From assembly GCA_947447525.1 (NCBI GenBank), contig CANFJL010000009.1, positions 62,001-126,000 of the forward strand: a DNA stretch of 64,000 nucleotides, read 5' to 3'. A program made the position numbers and the translations under genes. How positions within the stretch are numbered: position 1 is the first letter of the stretch; the number at the start of each line of letters is the position of its first letter. The notes beneath the pieces are model-generated. The model was not told the DNA's origin, did not search any database, and saw nothing but the letters and a program-made list of their open reading frames with translations. The stretch is from Flavobacteriales bacterium (GTDB taxonomy: Bacteria; Bacteroidota; Bacteroidia; Flavobacteriales_D; Crocinitomicaceae). Shown one piece after another: positions 38,073 through 45,293 of this stretch.

Positions 38073-38080
38073 TAACTTTG
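38073..38080 (+). promoter_or_regulatory. -7 box for lpdA (TAACTTTG)
   Basis: TAACTTTG, 19 bases before the ATG at 38100, with an A-rich ribosome-binding region (TTAAGAAAA) directly before the start. Confidence 0.6.
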
Positions 38081-38099
38081 CGTTACTAAATTAAGAAAA

Positions 38100-39503
38100 A
38101 TGAGTGCTTACGATGTAATTATTATTGGTTCTGGTCCTGGCGGTTATGTTGCTGCATTGAGATGCGCACAATTAGGAATGAAAACAGCCCTAATTGAAAA
38201 GTACGATACTTTGGGAGGAACTTGTTTAAATGTTGGATGTATTCCTTCAAAAGCATTGTTAGATTCTTCAGAGCATTTCCATAATGCTGCACATACCTTT
38301 ACTCAGCATGGTATTGAATTGACCAATTTAAAAGCCAACATCACACAGATGATTCAACGAAAAAATGATGTGGTAAGTCAAACTTGTGCTGGAGTGAAAT
38401 TCTTAATGGATAAAAATAAAATCGAAGTTCATTATGGATTAGGTTCTTTCATCGATAAAAACACGGTTTCTGTTAAAGCTTCCGATGGAACAAGCACTTC
38501 ATTATCAGGAAAAAATATTATTATCGCTACAGGTTCTAAACCAAATTTCTTTCCAGGAATGGAGCCAGATAAAAAGCGCATCATTACCTCAACAGAAGCA
38601 TTAAATCTAAAGGAAATTCCAAAAAAGATGCTCGTGATTGGTGGGGGAGTAATAGGCTTGGAATTAGGTTCAGTTTATAAAAGATTGGGAACTGAAGTGG
38701 AAGTAATTGAGAATTCAGCCACCTTGTTGCCTTCCATGGATGGAACTATTGGTAAAGAATTTTTAAAGATTTTGAAGAAGGATGGTTTCAAATTTCAAAT
38801 GGAACATCGAGTACAAAAGGTAGTTAATAAAGGAAAGTCTGTTGTGATGACGGCCTTGAATAAAAAGGGTGAAGAAGTAACTTTCGAAGCCGATTATTGT
38901 CTTGTTGCAGTTGGTCGAAAAGCATTCACTACAGGTTTAGGTCTCGAAAATATAGGACTTACCACCAATAATCGAGGTCAAGTTGAAGTAAATGATCACC
39001 TTCAAACATCCGTTCCTCATATTTATGCCATAGGAGATGTTGTTCGTGGACTCATGCTAGCGCATAAAGCGGAAGAAGAAGGTGTTTTTGTTGCTGAGGT
39101 AATTGCAGGACAAAAACCACATTTAAATTATAATTTAATTCCAGGTGTTATTTATACTTGGCCAGAAGTGGCGGCTGTAGGAAAAACTGAAGAAGAATTA
39201 ATCGCTGCTCAAATCGAATATAAAGTAGGAAGTTTTCCCATAAAAGCTTTGGGTCGTGCTAGAGCAAGTATGGATACTGCAGGAATTATTAAGATAATTG
39301 CTGATAAAAATACGGATGAGGTTTTGGGTGTTCATATGATTGCACCGCGTGCAGCTGATTTAATTATGGAAGCGGTTGTTGCAATGGAGTATCGCGCCTC
39401 GGCAGAGGACATTGCTCGTATTTGTCATCCACACCCAACTTATTCTGAAGCCATTAAAGAAGCTGCTTTAGCTGCAACAGAGAATAGGGCTTTGCACATC
39501 TAA
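38100..39503 (+). CDS. lpdA: dihydrolipoyl dehydrogenase (E3)
   Basis: 467 residues, full length. FAD motif 'VIIIGSGPGGYVAALRCAQLG', redox disulfide 'GGTCLNVGCIPSKALL' (Cys near 43 and 48), NAD motif 'LVIGGGVIGLELGSVYKRLG', and C-terminal catalytic 'HPHPTYSEA'. It reoxidises lipoamide in pyruvate and 2-oxoglutarate dehydrogenase complexes and the glycine cleavage system. It is transcribed alone, away from its E1/E2 partners. It converges with aroE one base from its stop. Confidence 0.98.
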   Translation: MSAYDVIIIGSGPGGYVAALRCAQLGMKTALIEKYDTLGGTCLNVGCIPSKALLDSSEHFHNAAHTFTQHGIELTNLKANITQMIQRKNDVVSQTCAGVKFLMDKNKIEVHYGLGSFIDKNTVSVKASDGTSTSLSGKNIIIATGSKPNFFPGMEPDKKRIITSTEALNLKEIPKKMLVIGGGVIGLELGSVYKRLGTEVEVIENSATLLPSMDGTIGKEFLKILKKDGFKFQMEHRVQKVVNKGKSVVMTALNKKGEEVTFEADYCLVAVGRKAFTTGLGLENIGLTTNNRGQVEVNDHLQTSVPHIYAIGDVVRGLMLAHKAEEEGVFVAEVIAGQKPHLNYNLIPGVIYTWPEVAAVGKTEEELIAAQIEYKVGSFPIKALGRARASMDTAGIIKIIADKNTDEVLGVHMIAPRAADLIMEAVVAMEYRASAEDIARICHPHPTYSEAIKEAALAATENRALHI

Positions 39504-39504
39504 T

Positions 39505-40233
39505 TTATTGATTCCAGTATACCCAACTTTTTAGGGCTTGTTCTTGAAGCATGCTCTTTCCGTTCATGATCGTAGCGCCTTGTTGTTCCGACTCTTGTAA
39601 TAATTTTGTTTTCTCAGGATTGTAAATCAAATCAATTACCAAATGATCAGCTCCAATAGCCGAAAAGGGAATGGGTAGTATTTCATCGGTATTGGGAAAT
39701 GATCCAACGGGGGTGCAATTTATGATTAATTTGCAGGCATGAATCATGTTGTCATTGACTTCTTCGTAGCTGTAGTGCTTTGATTCACCATTAGAATTGC
39801 GACTCACATTAAGCACATCAATTCCAATATTTTTAAGCACATAGGCAATTGCTTTTGAAGCTCCACCTGTTCCGAAAATCAGCGCTCGTTCATGGTGATT
39901 GCATAGAAATGGCTTGATGCTCTGTTGAAATCCAAAAGCATCAGAATTGTAGCCAATTTTTTGCCCATCCTTAAATACAATCGTATTCACCGCACCTATT
40001 GCTTTTGCAATGGGATCCAGAGCATCTAAATAGGGAATAACAAGTTCTTTGTAGGGGATGGTAACATTCAACCCGGATGGATTTTGTGCAAATACTGAAA
40101 GAATTCCTTCGATAGATTCTAGTTCAAAATTTTGATAAGAGGCTTCAATAGCTTCTTTTTCAAAGTAACTTTTAAAAAATTCAGAAGAAAAGGAATGCGA
40201 TAGGGTTTTGCCTATTAGTCCGTAGTTTTTCAT
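39505..40233 (-). CDS. aroE: shikimate dehydrogenase
   Basis: 242 residues, on the short side but complete. Substrate motifs 'GKTLSHSFSSEFF' and 'LNVTIPYKE' (catalytic Lys) are present, with 'GAVNTIVFKDGQKIGYNSDAFG' (catalytic Asp) and the NADPH motif 'ALIFGTGGASKAIAYVLK'. It reduces 3-dehydroshikimate in the aromatic pathway. It is third in a minus-strand run with the M15 peptidase and a small exported protein; the gap to the peptidase gene is 14 bases. Confidence 0.95.
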   Translation of the reverse strand: MKNYGLIGKTLSHSFSSEFFKSYFEKEAIEASYQNFELESIEGILSVFAQNPSGLNVTIPYKELVIPYLDALDPIAKAIGAVNTIVFKDGQKIGYNSDAFGFQQSIKPFLCNHHERALIFGTGGASKAIAYVLKNIGIDVLNVSRNSNGESKHYSYEEVNDNMIHACKLIINCTPVGSFPNTDEILPIPFSAIGADHLVIDLIYNPEKTKLLQESEQQGATIMNGKSMLQEQALKSWVYWNQ

Positions 40234-40247
40234 TTTTTGCTTTGAAA

Positions 40248-40985
40248 TTATAATAATTCCGGTCGATATTCGAAATGCATGGTATCAAAATGCAGCCATT
40301 TACCTCCCCAAATAAAACCGTGTTGCTCAAATATATCTACAATACCTTGAGGAATTTTGTTTTGATACTTTGGTTTTATTTTTTCATCGGTACAGCCACA
40401 AGACCATTGCCAGTAGTTAGAATAAGATGTATTCAAATCAATGGTAATTCCAAAAGAGTGATTGCTTAATCTTTTCGTTCCGTTGATATAGCGCCAATTA
40501 AATGTCCCCCCAATATTAGACAAGTACTTTTTCCACTCTGGATGCTTATCAAGTTCCTCAGAAACTGCTTTTAAAGCCAGGTGAGCATTATTTACTTTGC
40601 TGAACTGAAGTGTTTGATTCACTAATTTCGGACACCATACCACCTGAACTAAGTTTTTGACTACTGCTTCTTTACTCGAACCGTACATTTTTTTAAAAAA
40701 TGATTCATTTCTTATTCTGCCAGCATCGTTCAGCTGATTTTCATTAATGGTTCCTTTTGCATAGATATAATAAAATTGATCCTCTATATCAGGATTTTCA
40801 AGAAGTGCAGTAGTGCCTTTTACTATTGCGTCATCATAGAGGAGTTTACTGCCATCTTTAAAAAAAACATAATTGTCCTTAATATGGTCAATAGTTAATG
40901 GATAAGCCTGAACTAATTTGTCAGTGGATTTTTTTTCAGGAAGGATTGTGAGAGAAACTAAGACTAATAAAAAAACAGTTTTCAT
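40248..40985 (-). CDS. M15 family D-alanyl-D-alanine carboxypeptidase-like peptidase
   Basis: 245 residues with a short N-terminal signal segment (VFLLVLVSLTILP). The zinc site motifs are 'LSNHSFGITIDLN' (SxHxxGxAxD-type, with Ile for Ala) and 'WLHFDTMHFEYRPE' (HxxxxHFE). M15 enzymes cut D-Ala or L-Ala/D-Glu bonds in peptidoglycan. The first 120 residues, before the peptidase core, are not recognised. Located in the periplasm. It is 6 bases after the small exported protein and upstream of aroE. Confidence 0.85.
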   Translation of the reverse strand: MKTVFLLVLVSLTILPEKKSTDKLVQAYPLTIDHIKDNYVFFKDGSKLLYDDAIVKGTTALLENPDIEDQFYYIYAKGTINENQLNDAGRIRNESFFKKMYGSSKEAVVKNLVQVVWCPKLVNQTLQFSKVNNAHLALKAVSEELDKHPEWKKYLSNIGGTFNWRYINGTKRLSNHSFGITIDLNTSYSNYWQWSCGCTDEKIKPKYQNKIPQGIVDIFEQHGFIWGGKWLHFDTMHFEYRPELL

Positions 40986-40991
40986 TAATTA

Positions 40992-41426
40992 TTAATATTT
41001 TGCTGCCTCGGTTAAAATAGCTCTTGGAACATTCGGATAGCGATCCGTAAGTCCAGCACACCAGACATCATTAGGAAATGTTGCTCCTTCTAGTATGTGC
41101 CATTTACCATTGGTTTTTTGAAATAAAGCACCACAATAACAGCAATTATCTACATCTTCTAAGAACAGAGTCATGTCCATTTCTTTACCATCTTTTCTTT
41201 GCGCTGTTGCTTCAAAAAAGGCGTAGTCATTCATGACCTTAAAATGGTTCACAACAAAAACAACATCTTGTTTGACATGATGATACACTCTTTCACGCAT
41301 TAAATCTAACATTTGCGTTCTTTCAGCACTATTTGCGGAGGATTTTGTTTTAAAATCACGCATACTTTGTGCTATCCCTATATTGGATAAGGTGATTAAT
41401 AATAGGAGTAGAAGTAATTTTTTCAT
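40992..41426 (-). CDS. small exported protein, unknown function
   Basis: 144 residues, signal peptide MKKLLLLLLLITLSNIGIAQS. The mature part has a helix-like start ('SAERTQMLDLMRERVYHHVKQ') and a beta part with a 'CCYCGALFQ' cluster and 'NDVWCAGLTDRYP', four Cys in all. It could be an NTF2/SnoaL-like fold ('FVVNHFKVMNDYAFFEATAQRKDGK', 'KTNGKWHILEG'). It is probably first in the run with the M15 peptidase and aroE. Confidence 0.65.
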   Translation of the reverse strand: MKKLLLLLLLITLSNIGIAQSMRDFKTKSSANSAERTQMLDLMRERVYHHVKQDVVFVVNHFKVMNDYAFFEATAQRKDGKEMDMTLFLEDVDNCCYCGALFQKTNGKWHILEGATFPNDVWCAGLTDRYPNVPRAILTEAAKY

Positions 41427-41500
41427 TGTATTTATTTAGTAAAATATTTCGAATAAAGATACTAATTACTTTCTAGATTAATTTATATCACCCAATCTTT

Positions 41501-41508
41501 TAACTTTG
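41501..41508 (+). promoter_or_regulatory. -7 box directly before rsgA (TAACTTTG)
   Basis: TAACTTTG, then TATT, then the ATG of rsgA. The N4 spacing predicts a leaderless mRNA. The family N-terminus confirms the start codon. Confidence 0.6.
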
Positions 41509-41512
41509 TATT

Positions 41513-42451
41513 ATGGAGCAGGGTTTGGTATTGAAGTCGACAGGTAAATGGTATACACTTGAATTATCAACAGGTAAAATCGTTCAGGCGCGTATACGCG
41601 GAAAATTAAGATTGGAGGGACTTTCAACCACCAACCCAATTGCTGCAGGGGATAAAGTTTATCTTTTACCAGAGCTTGATGATGATGGTACGCGTTTAAT
41701 TGACAATATTGTTGCGCGTAAAAATTATATTGTCCGAAAGTCCACGAATCTAAGTAAGCAAATGCAGATTTTAGCGGCAAATATTGATCATGCCTATCTC
41801 GTTGTCACCTTAAAATCTCCGGTCACACAAATTGCTTTCATAGATCGTTTTTTAGTTTCGGCAGAATCTTTTAGAATTCCGACTACCATATTATTTAACA
41901 AAATCGATCTTTATGGTGAAGAGGAAAAAGGACTCTTGTCCGTTTTGACCTCTATATATACTGCTATCGGTTATGGAGTGGCTGCCATCAGTACTTTGGA
42001 TAAAACGAGCACCAATTTTCTTTTGAAGGAAATAGAGGGCAATAATGTAATGATTTCAGGTAATTCGGGTGTAGGTAAGTCCTCTTTAGTAAATGCTTTG
42101 GATCCTAATTTGGACCTCAGGACAGGGGAAATCTCGCGAGCGCATGAGCAAGGTAAACACACGACAACCTTTGCCGAAATGCATCATTTAACATCAGGAG
42201 GATATATTATTGACACTCCGGGAATACGAGCATTTGGTGTGATTAATTTAGAGAAAGAGCATATTGCGCACTATTTTCCAGAAATGAGAGCGCTTTTGGG
42301 TAAATGTCGTTTTCACAATTGCATGCATTTGAACGAACCTCATTGTGCCGTAAAATTGGCACTTGCCGAAGAAAAAATAGCTCCCTCTCGCTACCACAGT
42401 TATGTTCAACTCATGGAGGACGATGGAAGTTCCCCGTATCGTTATGGGTAG
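41513..42451 (+). CDS. rsgA: ribosome small-subunit-dependent GTPase A
   Basis: 312 residues. An OB domain ('GLVLKSTGKWYTLEL...ARIRGKLRLEG') is followed by a circularly permuted GTPase: 'ILFNKIDLYGEE' first, then the P-loop 'SGNSGVGKSSLVNALD', then 'IDTPGIRAFGV'. A C-terminal zinc module (CRFHNCMHLNEPHC) closes it. It checks late 30S maturation. The stop codon TAG (42449-42451) touches the first base of repeat copy A1, which starts the accessory region. Confidence 0.96.
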   Translation: MEQGLVLKSTGKWYTLELSTGKIVQARIRGKLRLEGLSTTNPIAAGDKVYLLPELDDDGTRLIDNIVARKNYIVRKSTNLSKQMQILAANIDHAYLVVTLKSPVTQIAFIDRFLVSAESFRIPTTILFNKIDLYGEEEKGLLSVLTSIYTAIGYGVAAISTLDKTSTNFLLKEIEGNNVMISGNSGVGKSSLVNALDPNLDLRTGEISRAHEQGKHTTTFAEMHHLTSGGYIIDTPGIRAFGVINLEKEHIAHYFPEMRALLGKCRFHNCMHLNEPHCAVKLALAEEKIAPSRYHSYVQLMEDDGSSPYRYG

Positions 42452-42508
42452 ATTAAAAAGAGTGAGAAGGAGCCCCAAAGAATCGGGACAAGATGTGAAA
42501 GCGAAGAA
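42451..42508 (+). repeat. 58-bp direct repeat, copy A1
   Basis: Bases 42451-42508 are identical to 44274-44331. The unit starts GATTAAAAAGAGTGAGAAGG and ends AAGCGAAGAA. The two copies are in the same orientation, about 1.8 kb apart, with the hipBA genes between them. Confidence 0.95.
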
Positions 42509-42525
42509 TAATAAAGTAAACAATC

Positions 42526-42572
42526 ATCGCTCTCGTTTTTAGAAAAAAGTTTCTACCGTAATCTGATTAAAA
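42526..42572 (+). repeat. about 48-bp direct repeat, copy B1
   Basis: It matches 44233-44281 with three substitutions and a 2-base gap. It starts ATCGCTCTCG, contains TTTTTAGAAAAAAGTTT, and ends TGATTAAAA. B1 and B2 directly flank the hipBA genes. Confidence 0.92.
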
Positions 42573-42612
42573 CAGTGCTGACAATCATCGCGCTGACTTT
42601 TGTGGTACCTTC

Positions 42613-43833
42613 TTACTTTTTTAAGTTCCCTAGCAATTTTTTTTCAATGAGTTCACGCTCTTTTTTATTGATTTGCGTTTCAGAAGAGAAGATGTTCCAT
42701 TTAGACAGCGTTTCTTTTACTTGATCAATGATTTCATTGCCTTTGTTGATGCCAAAGTAAGCGGCCAATTTCAATAGATCTTTTTTTCCAATTTCTTGAT
42801 AAGTATTTGCAACCGAAAGACTATGATATCCTCCCGGAGAAGGTGAAAAGGTTAAGTCGAATGCGGGTGCTAAACCCCATTTTCCATTTTCATTCATCAA
42901 AAAAGCAATGTTTTTACTATGGTCATCCATATTGGAAGCATAAACATTGTAAACAGCCAAACGAAATACTTTTTCGCAAGCGTTTAAATTATTTTCCAAT
43001 CTGTTTGCAGCATCCATTACATGGCCATAATCCATGGTGCTATATCGGAAATCGTCATGTAATAATCCACATGCAGAATGCAGATGCAATCGATGATTGC
43101 CAATATGATCAAAACGCTTCGTTCCGAAGAATACTTTTCCGCTTTCAGAATAAAACAAGTTAGACTCACTCATTTCGATTCCACAAGCAAGCGCCATTTT
43201 GTAATAGGAGTACTCAATACGTGCGATATCTTTTAAATCGTTTAATGCGGGAAATTTTATAATCCAAGGTTCAAATTCTTCTTTAGAAACAGTGGAGAAT
43301 TGATTCAATTTTTGATTGTAATTCACCAGTATTTTCGGTCGAGCGCCAACTGAATTTCCACCAAGATGGTACAATTGATCCAAAAATCTGGCATTACCAG
43401 TTTGTAATAATGCTTCTGATTCTTGAGCAATTAAGTCTAAATTGATGCGTTCATTTTCAAATTTCCCTTCATCGGTAACGGGTTCGTAAATCAATGCGCC
43501 TTGAGCACTTTTACCTAGCATAGAAAGACGATCCAAAACACTTAATTCTTTTGGGTTTTTTCCACTTTCAATTAATTTGCGATCCAAGAGAAATCTTCCC
43601 CATCCATCGGGAATTGAATCGTTGAATACCCCAAATAGGCCATCAAAAGGCACTTTCGGCGAAAGAAGTATTTCAGTTGTTTTCTTTAATTTAAAGGGAG
43701 AAATATCCAAATCTCTTTCCAAAAAGGAAGGTTCAAATCGAAAATATATCTGCTGATTTTGCTCAACAAGTATGCCCACTTCAACGATTGACGATCCAAA
43801 ATCCAATGATACTTTAATTCTTTCTTGGCTCAT
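42613..43833 (-). CDS. hipA: HipA-family Ser/Thr kinase toxin
   Basis: 406 residues, close to the family norm. The N-terminal HipA domain shows 'DGLFGVFNDSIPDGWGRFLL' (63-82). Kinase landmarks: the glycine/phosphoserine loop 'GGNSVGARPK' (158-167, with Ser161 at the place of the autophosphorylated Ser), catalytic 'NMDDHSKN' (301-308), and metal-binding Asp326 in 'AFDLT'. All are intact, so it should be active. HipA of E. coli phosphorylates glutamyl-tRNA synthetase; this homologue's target is unknown. It lies 6 bases after hipB, and the pair is bracketed by direct repeats. Confidence 0.93.
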   Translation of the reverse strand: MSQERIKVSLDFGSSIVEVGILVEQNQQIYFRFEPSFLERDLDISPFKLKKTTEILLSPKVPFDGLFGVFNDSIPDGWGRFLLDRKLIESGKNPKELSVLDRLSMLGKSAQGALIYEPVTDEGKFENERINLDLIAQESEALLQTGNARFLDQLYHLGGNSVGARPKILVNYNQKLNQFSTVSKEEFEPWIIKFPALNDLKDIARIEYSYYKMALACGIEMSESNLFYSESGKVFFGTKRFDHIGNHRLHLHSACGLLHDDFRYSTMDYGHVMDAANRLENNLNACEKVFRLAVYNVYASNMDDHSKNIAFLMNENGKWGLAPAFDLTFSPSPGGYHSLSVANTYQEIGKKDLLKLAAYFGINKGNEIIDQVKETLSKWNIFSSETQINKKERELIEKKLLGNLKK

Positions 43834-43839
43834 TCTAAT

Positions 43840-44112
43840 CTACTTAAATAATTTTTCAAGATCCTTGTTTTTGTTGGACTGAAAAACTGTTTCAAAATCA
43901 TTCAATTTCCTAAGGATAAAAGCAATTTTTAATAATGAATCCAATGAAATATGACCACTCGATTCAAATCGTTTGTAGCTACCAAGAGAGACATTGGCTC
44001 GTTGAGCAAGTTCGCTCTGGGACATTTTATGTTCTTTTCGAAGAGCTCTTGTCCGTTGAGCAAGTTCCTTCAGTATGTCTGTTGGATTTTTATCAATGGA
44101 AAAAGGATTCAT
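43840..44112 (-). CDS. hipB: HipB-like XRE-family antitoxin
   Basis: 90 residues. The helix-turn-helix covers about 15-70: 'LAQRTRALRKEHKMSQSELA', 'RANVSLGSYKRFESSGHISL'. It should neutralise HipA and repress its own promoter. An AT-rich region with a -7 box and a perfect 16-bp palindrome lies directly upstream. The order antitoxin then toxin is classical. Confidence 0.9.
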   Translation of the reverse strand: MNPFSIDKNPTDILKELAQRTRALRKEHKMSQSELAQRANVSLGSYKRFESSGHISLDSLLKIAFILRKLNDFETVFQSNKNKDLEKLFK

Positions 44113-44131
44113 AAGTAGATATTATAATAGC

Positions 44132-44139
44132 CAAATATA
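44132..44139 (-). promoter_or_regulatory. -7 box for hipBA (TATATTTG)
   Basis: Plus-strand CAAATATA is TATATTTG on the minus strand, 19 bases before the hipB start. Confidence 0.5.
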
Positions 44140-44157
44140 CTATATAATGATATAAAT

Positions 44158-44173
44158 AGCTAATATATTAGCT
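44158..44173. promoter_or_regulatory. 16-bp perfect palindrome, candidate HipB operator
   Basis: AGCTAATATATTAGCT is fully self-complementary. It is centred about 30 bases upstream of the hipBA -7 box, near the expected -33 region. Autoregulation by HipB is known for the family; the link to this site is inferred. Confidence 0.4.
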
Positions 44174-44232
44174 TTATTTTCTCTGTGAAGTTAAAAATAC
44201 TTATATATTATTCGTTCACTTCCTTAACATTA

Positions 44233-44281
44233 ATCGCTCTCGGATTTTTAGAAAAAAGTTTATACCGTAGTATGATTAAAA
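44233..44281 (+). repeat. about 48-bp direct repeat, copy B2
   Basis: It is near-identical to 42526-42572 and overlaps the first 8 bases of A2 (GATTAAAA). Copy order is A1-B1-hipAB-B2-A2, all in one orientation. Confidence 0.92.
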
Positions 44282-44331
44282 AGAGTGAGAAGGAGCCCCA
44301 AAGAATCGGGACAAGATGTGAAAGCGAAGAA
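44274..44331 (+). repeat. 58-bp direct repeat, copy A2
   Basis: Identical to 42451-42508. Confidence 0.95.
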
Positions 44332-44357
44332 AAAAAGCGGAGAATACCGCTCTCTTA

Positions 44358-44451
44358 CTGTTTTTCACTCTTCAATAAAACAATCCTGACATTTATCGTC
44401 AGGGCTGTTTTTCACTCTTCATTAAAACAATCCTGACATTTATCGTCAGGG
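44358..44451. repeat. two tandem 47-bp repeats, each with a hairpin and T-rich flanks
   Basis: Copies 44358-44404 and 44405-44451 differ at one base (CTTCAATAAAA against CTTCATTAAAA). A third copy starts and decays at 44452 (CTGTTTCTCACTC). Each carries CCTGAC-ATTTATC-GTCAGG. T-runs follow in both directions, so each could act as a bidirectional terminator, for example for read-through from the tRNA genes. Confidence 0.85.
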
Positions 44452-44611
44452 CTGTTTCTCACTCTGACTTTTGTGATCCGCTCCGCCGCTGCGGAGGAGT
44501 GCAGATCCTATAATAAAGGCTCATGCCAAGCATAGAACCCCAACTGCTTTGCAGTTGTTGGATTTTTCCTTTTAAATTGCTTTTCAAAATAAATTTTAAT
44601 CGCTTTAAAAG

Positions 44612-44640
44612 GAAAAACCCAGCACTTTCGTGCCGGGTTC
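44612..44640 (-). terminator. terminator of tRNA-Arg
   Basis: On the minus strand, 7 bases after the tRNA-Arg 3' end, comes the hairpin AACCCGGCAC-GAAA-GTGCTGGGTT (one mismatch), followed by TTTCC and then TTTT. Confidence 0.8.
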
Positions 44641-44646
44641 TTTTTG

Positions 44647-44720
<74 letters not shown>

Positions 44721-44743
44721 TAATGATACATTTCAATTTTTTA

Positions 44744-44783
44744 GTTGCTCTATCCTCCCTAACCATCGGGAGCGCTAGCGGAC
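44744..44783 (-). pseudogene. remnant of a tRNA-Arg 5' half
   Basis: GTTGCTCTATCC (44744-44755) and GCTAGCGGAC (44774-44783) match bases 44692-44703 and 44710-44719 of the intact tRNA-Arg exactly. The six bases between them in the gene are replaced by 18 bases that form CTCCC-TAACCATC-GGGAG. The anticodon arm and 3' half are missing, so it cannot be functional. Confidence 0.75.
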
Positions 44784-44800
44784 TAAAAAACAAAATAATC

Positions 44801-44829
44801 AAAAAAGGGGGATGAATTTCATCCCCCTT
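44801..44829 (-). terminator. terminator of tRNA-Pro
   Basis: Arms AAGGGGGATG and CATCCCCCTT around five bases. Read on the minus strand it follows the tRNA-Pro 3' end directly and is succeeded by six T. Confidence 0.88.
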
Positions 44830-44830
44830 G

Positions 44831-44905
44831 TCGGGGCGGCAGGATTCGAACCTGCGACCTCCTGGTCCCAAACCAGGCGCGATGACCGGACTACGCTACG
44901 CCCCG
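44831..44905 (-). tRNA. tRNA-Pro (anticodon TGG)
   Basis: A 75-nt cloverleaf. Acceptor CGGGGCG pairs with CGCCCCG; anticodon stem CCTGG/CCAGG with loop TTTGGGA; T arm GCAGGTTCGAATCCTGC. Discriminator A. It reads CCN codons with wobble. Confidence 0.97.
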
Positions 44906-45138
44906 ATTAAGCATCTTTTTTATTCTTTTTTGGACTTGATCGTTTTCAAACCCTTTAATAATCCTGCTTCAGTAATTCTAGCTTTGCTCTGAGTTCTCAT
45001 CTCGGCATCACATCTCACCTTAACCTTAATTGCGGTGGGAGCGAGATTACATCGGCTATGCCTCTGTGCTCTCCGCTTTGCTCCGGGTCGAACTCTGAGT
45101 TCTCATCTCGGCATCACATCTCACCTTAACCTTAATTG
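44906..45138. other. spacer between tRNA-Pro and tRNA-Ser built of repeats
   Basis: No gene. It carries the first and most of the second 62-bp repeat copy (44987-45048 and 45093-45154). The 44 bases between the copies are GC-richer than the rest (ATCGGCTATGCC, CTCCGCTTTGCTCCGGG). The repeats include 16 bases of the tRNA-Ser 3' end. Confidence 0.75.
44987..45048. repeat. 62-bp direct repeat, copy 1 (tRNA-Ser 3'-end duplicate)
   Basis: Identical to 45093-45154. It starts CTCTGAGTTCTCATCTCGGC and ends GTGGGAGCGAGATT. The last 16 bases equal the 3' end of tRNA-Ser, including the discriminator and acceptor strand. Confidence 0.95.

Positions 45139-45154
<16 letters not shown>
45093..45154. repeat. 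62-bp direct repeat, copy 2 (runs into tRNA-Ser)
   Basis: Identical to 44987-45048. This copy continues into the intact tRNA-Ser gene, so it is the source or the surviving junction. Confidence 0.95.
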
Positions 45155-45225
<71 letters not shown>

Positions 45226-45244
45226 ATCCGCGGTTAACGGAGGG

Positions 45245-45252
45245 CAAAAATA
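45245..45252 (-). promoter_or_regulatory. -7 box for tRNA-Ser (TATTTTTG)
   Basis: Plus-strand CAAAAATA is TATTTTTG on the minus strand, 19 bases before the mature tRNA-Ser 5' end. Confidence 0.5.
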
Positions 45253-45293
45253 ATACTTTCTTTTCTTTTTTAAGAATATTTCTTCAAAAAAAA

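Larger units (their letters stand above)
44113..44646. other. gene-free stretch upstream of hipB: repeats and hairpins
   Basis: No convincing gene. It holds the hipBA control region, repeats B2 and A2, a small hairpin AGCGG-AGAATA-CCGCT (44336-44351), the two 47-bp tandem repeats (44358-44451), a tRNA-Arg 3'-end-like fragment (GTGATCCGCTC, 44474-44484), a hairpin CTCCGC-CGCT-GCGGAG (44481-44496), a hairpin AACTGC-TTT-GCAGTT (near 44542-44556) and the tRNA-Arg terminator. Confidence 0.7.

Noticed and set aside
42613-44112. hipBA flanked by insertion-sequence ends
   Set aside because: The flanking repeats are direct and not inverted, and no transposase fragment is found between them.
44185-44436. 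83-codon open frame on the plus strand across repeats B2, A2 and the first tandem hairpin
   Set aside because: It is composed of repeat sequence, has no signal peptide or family resemblance, and overlaps the hip control region. It is an accidental frame.
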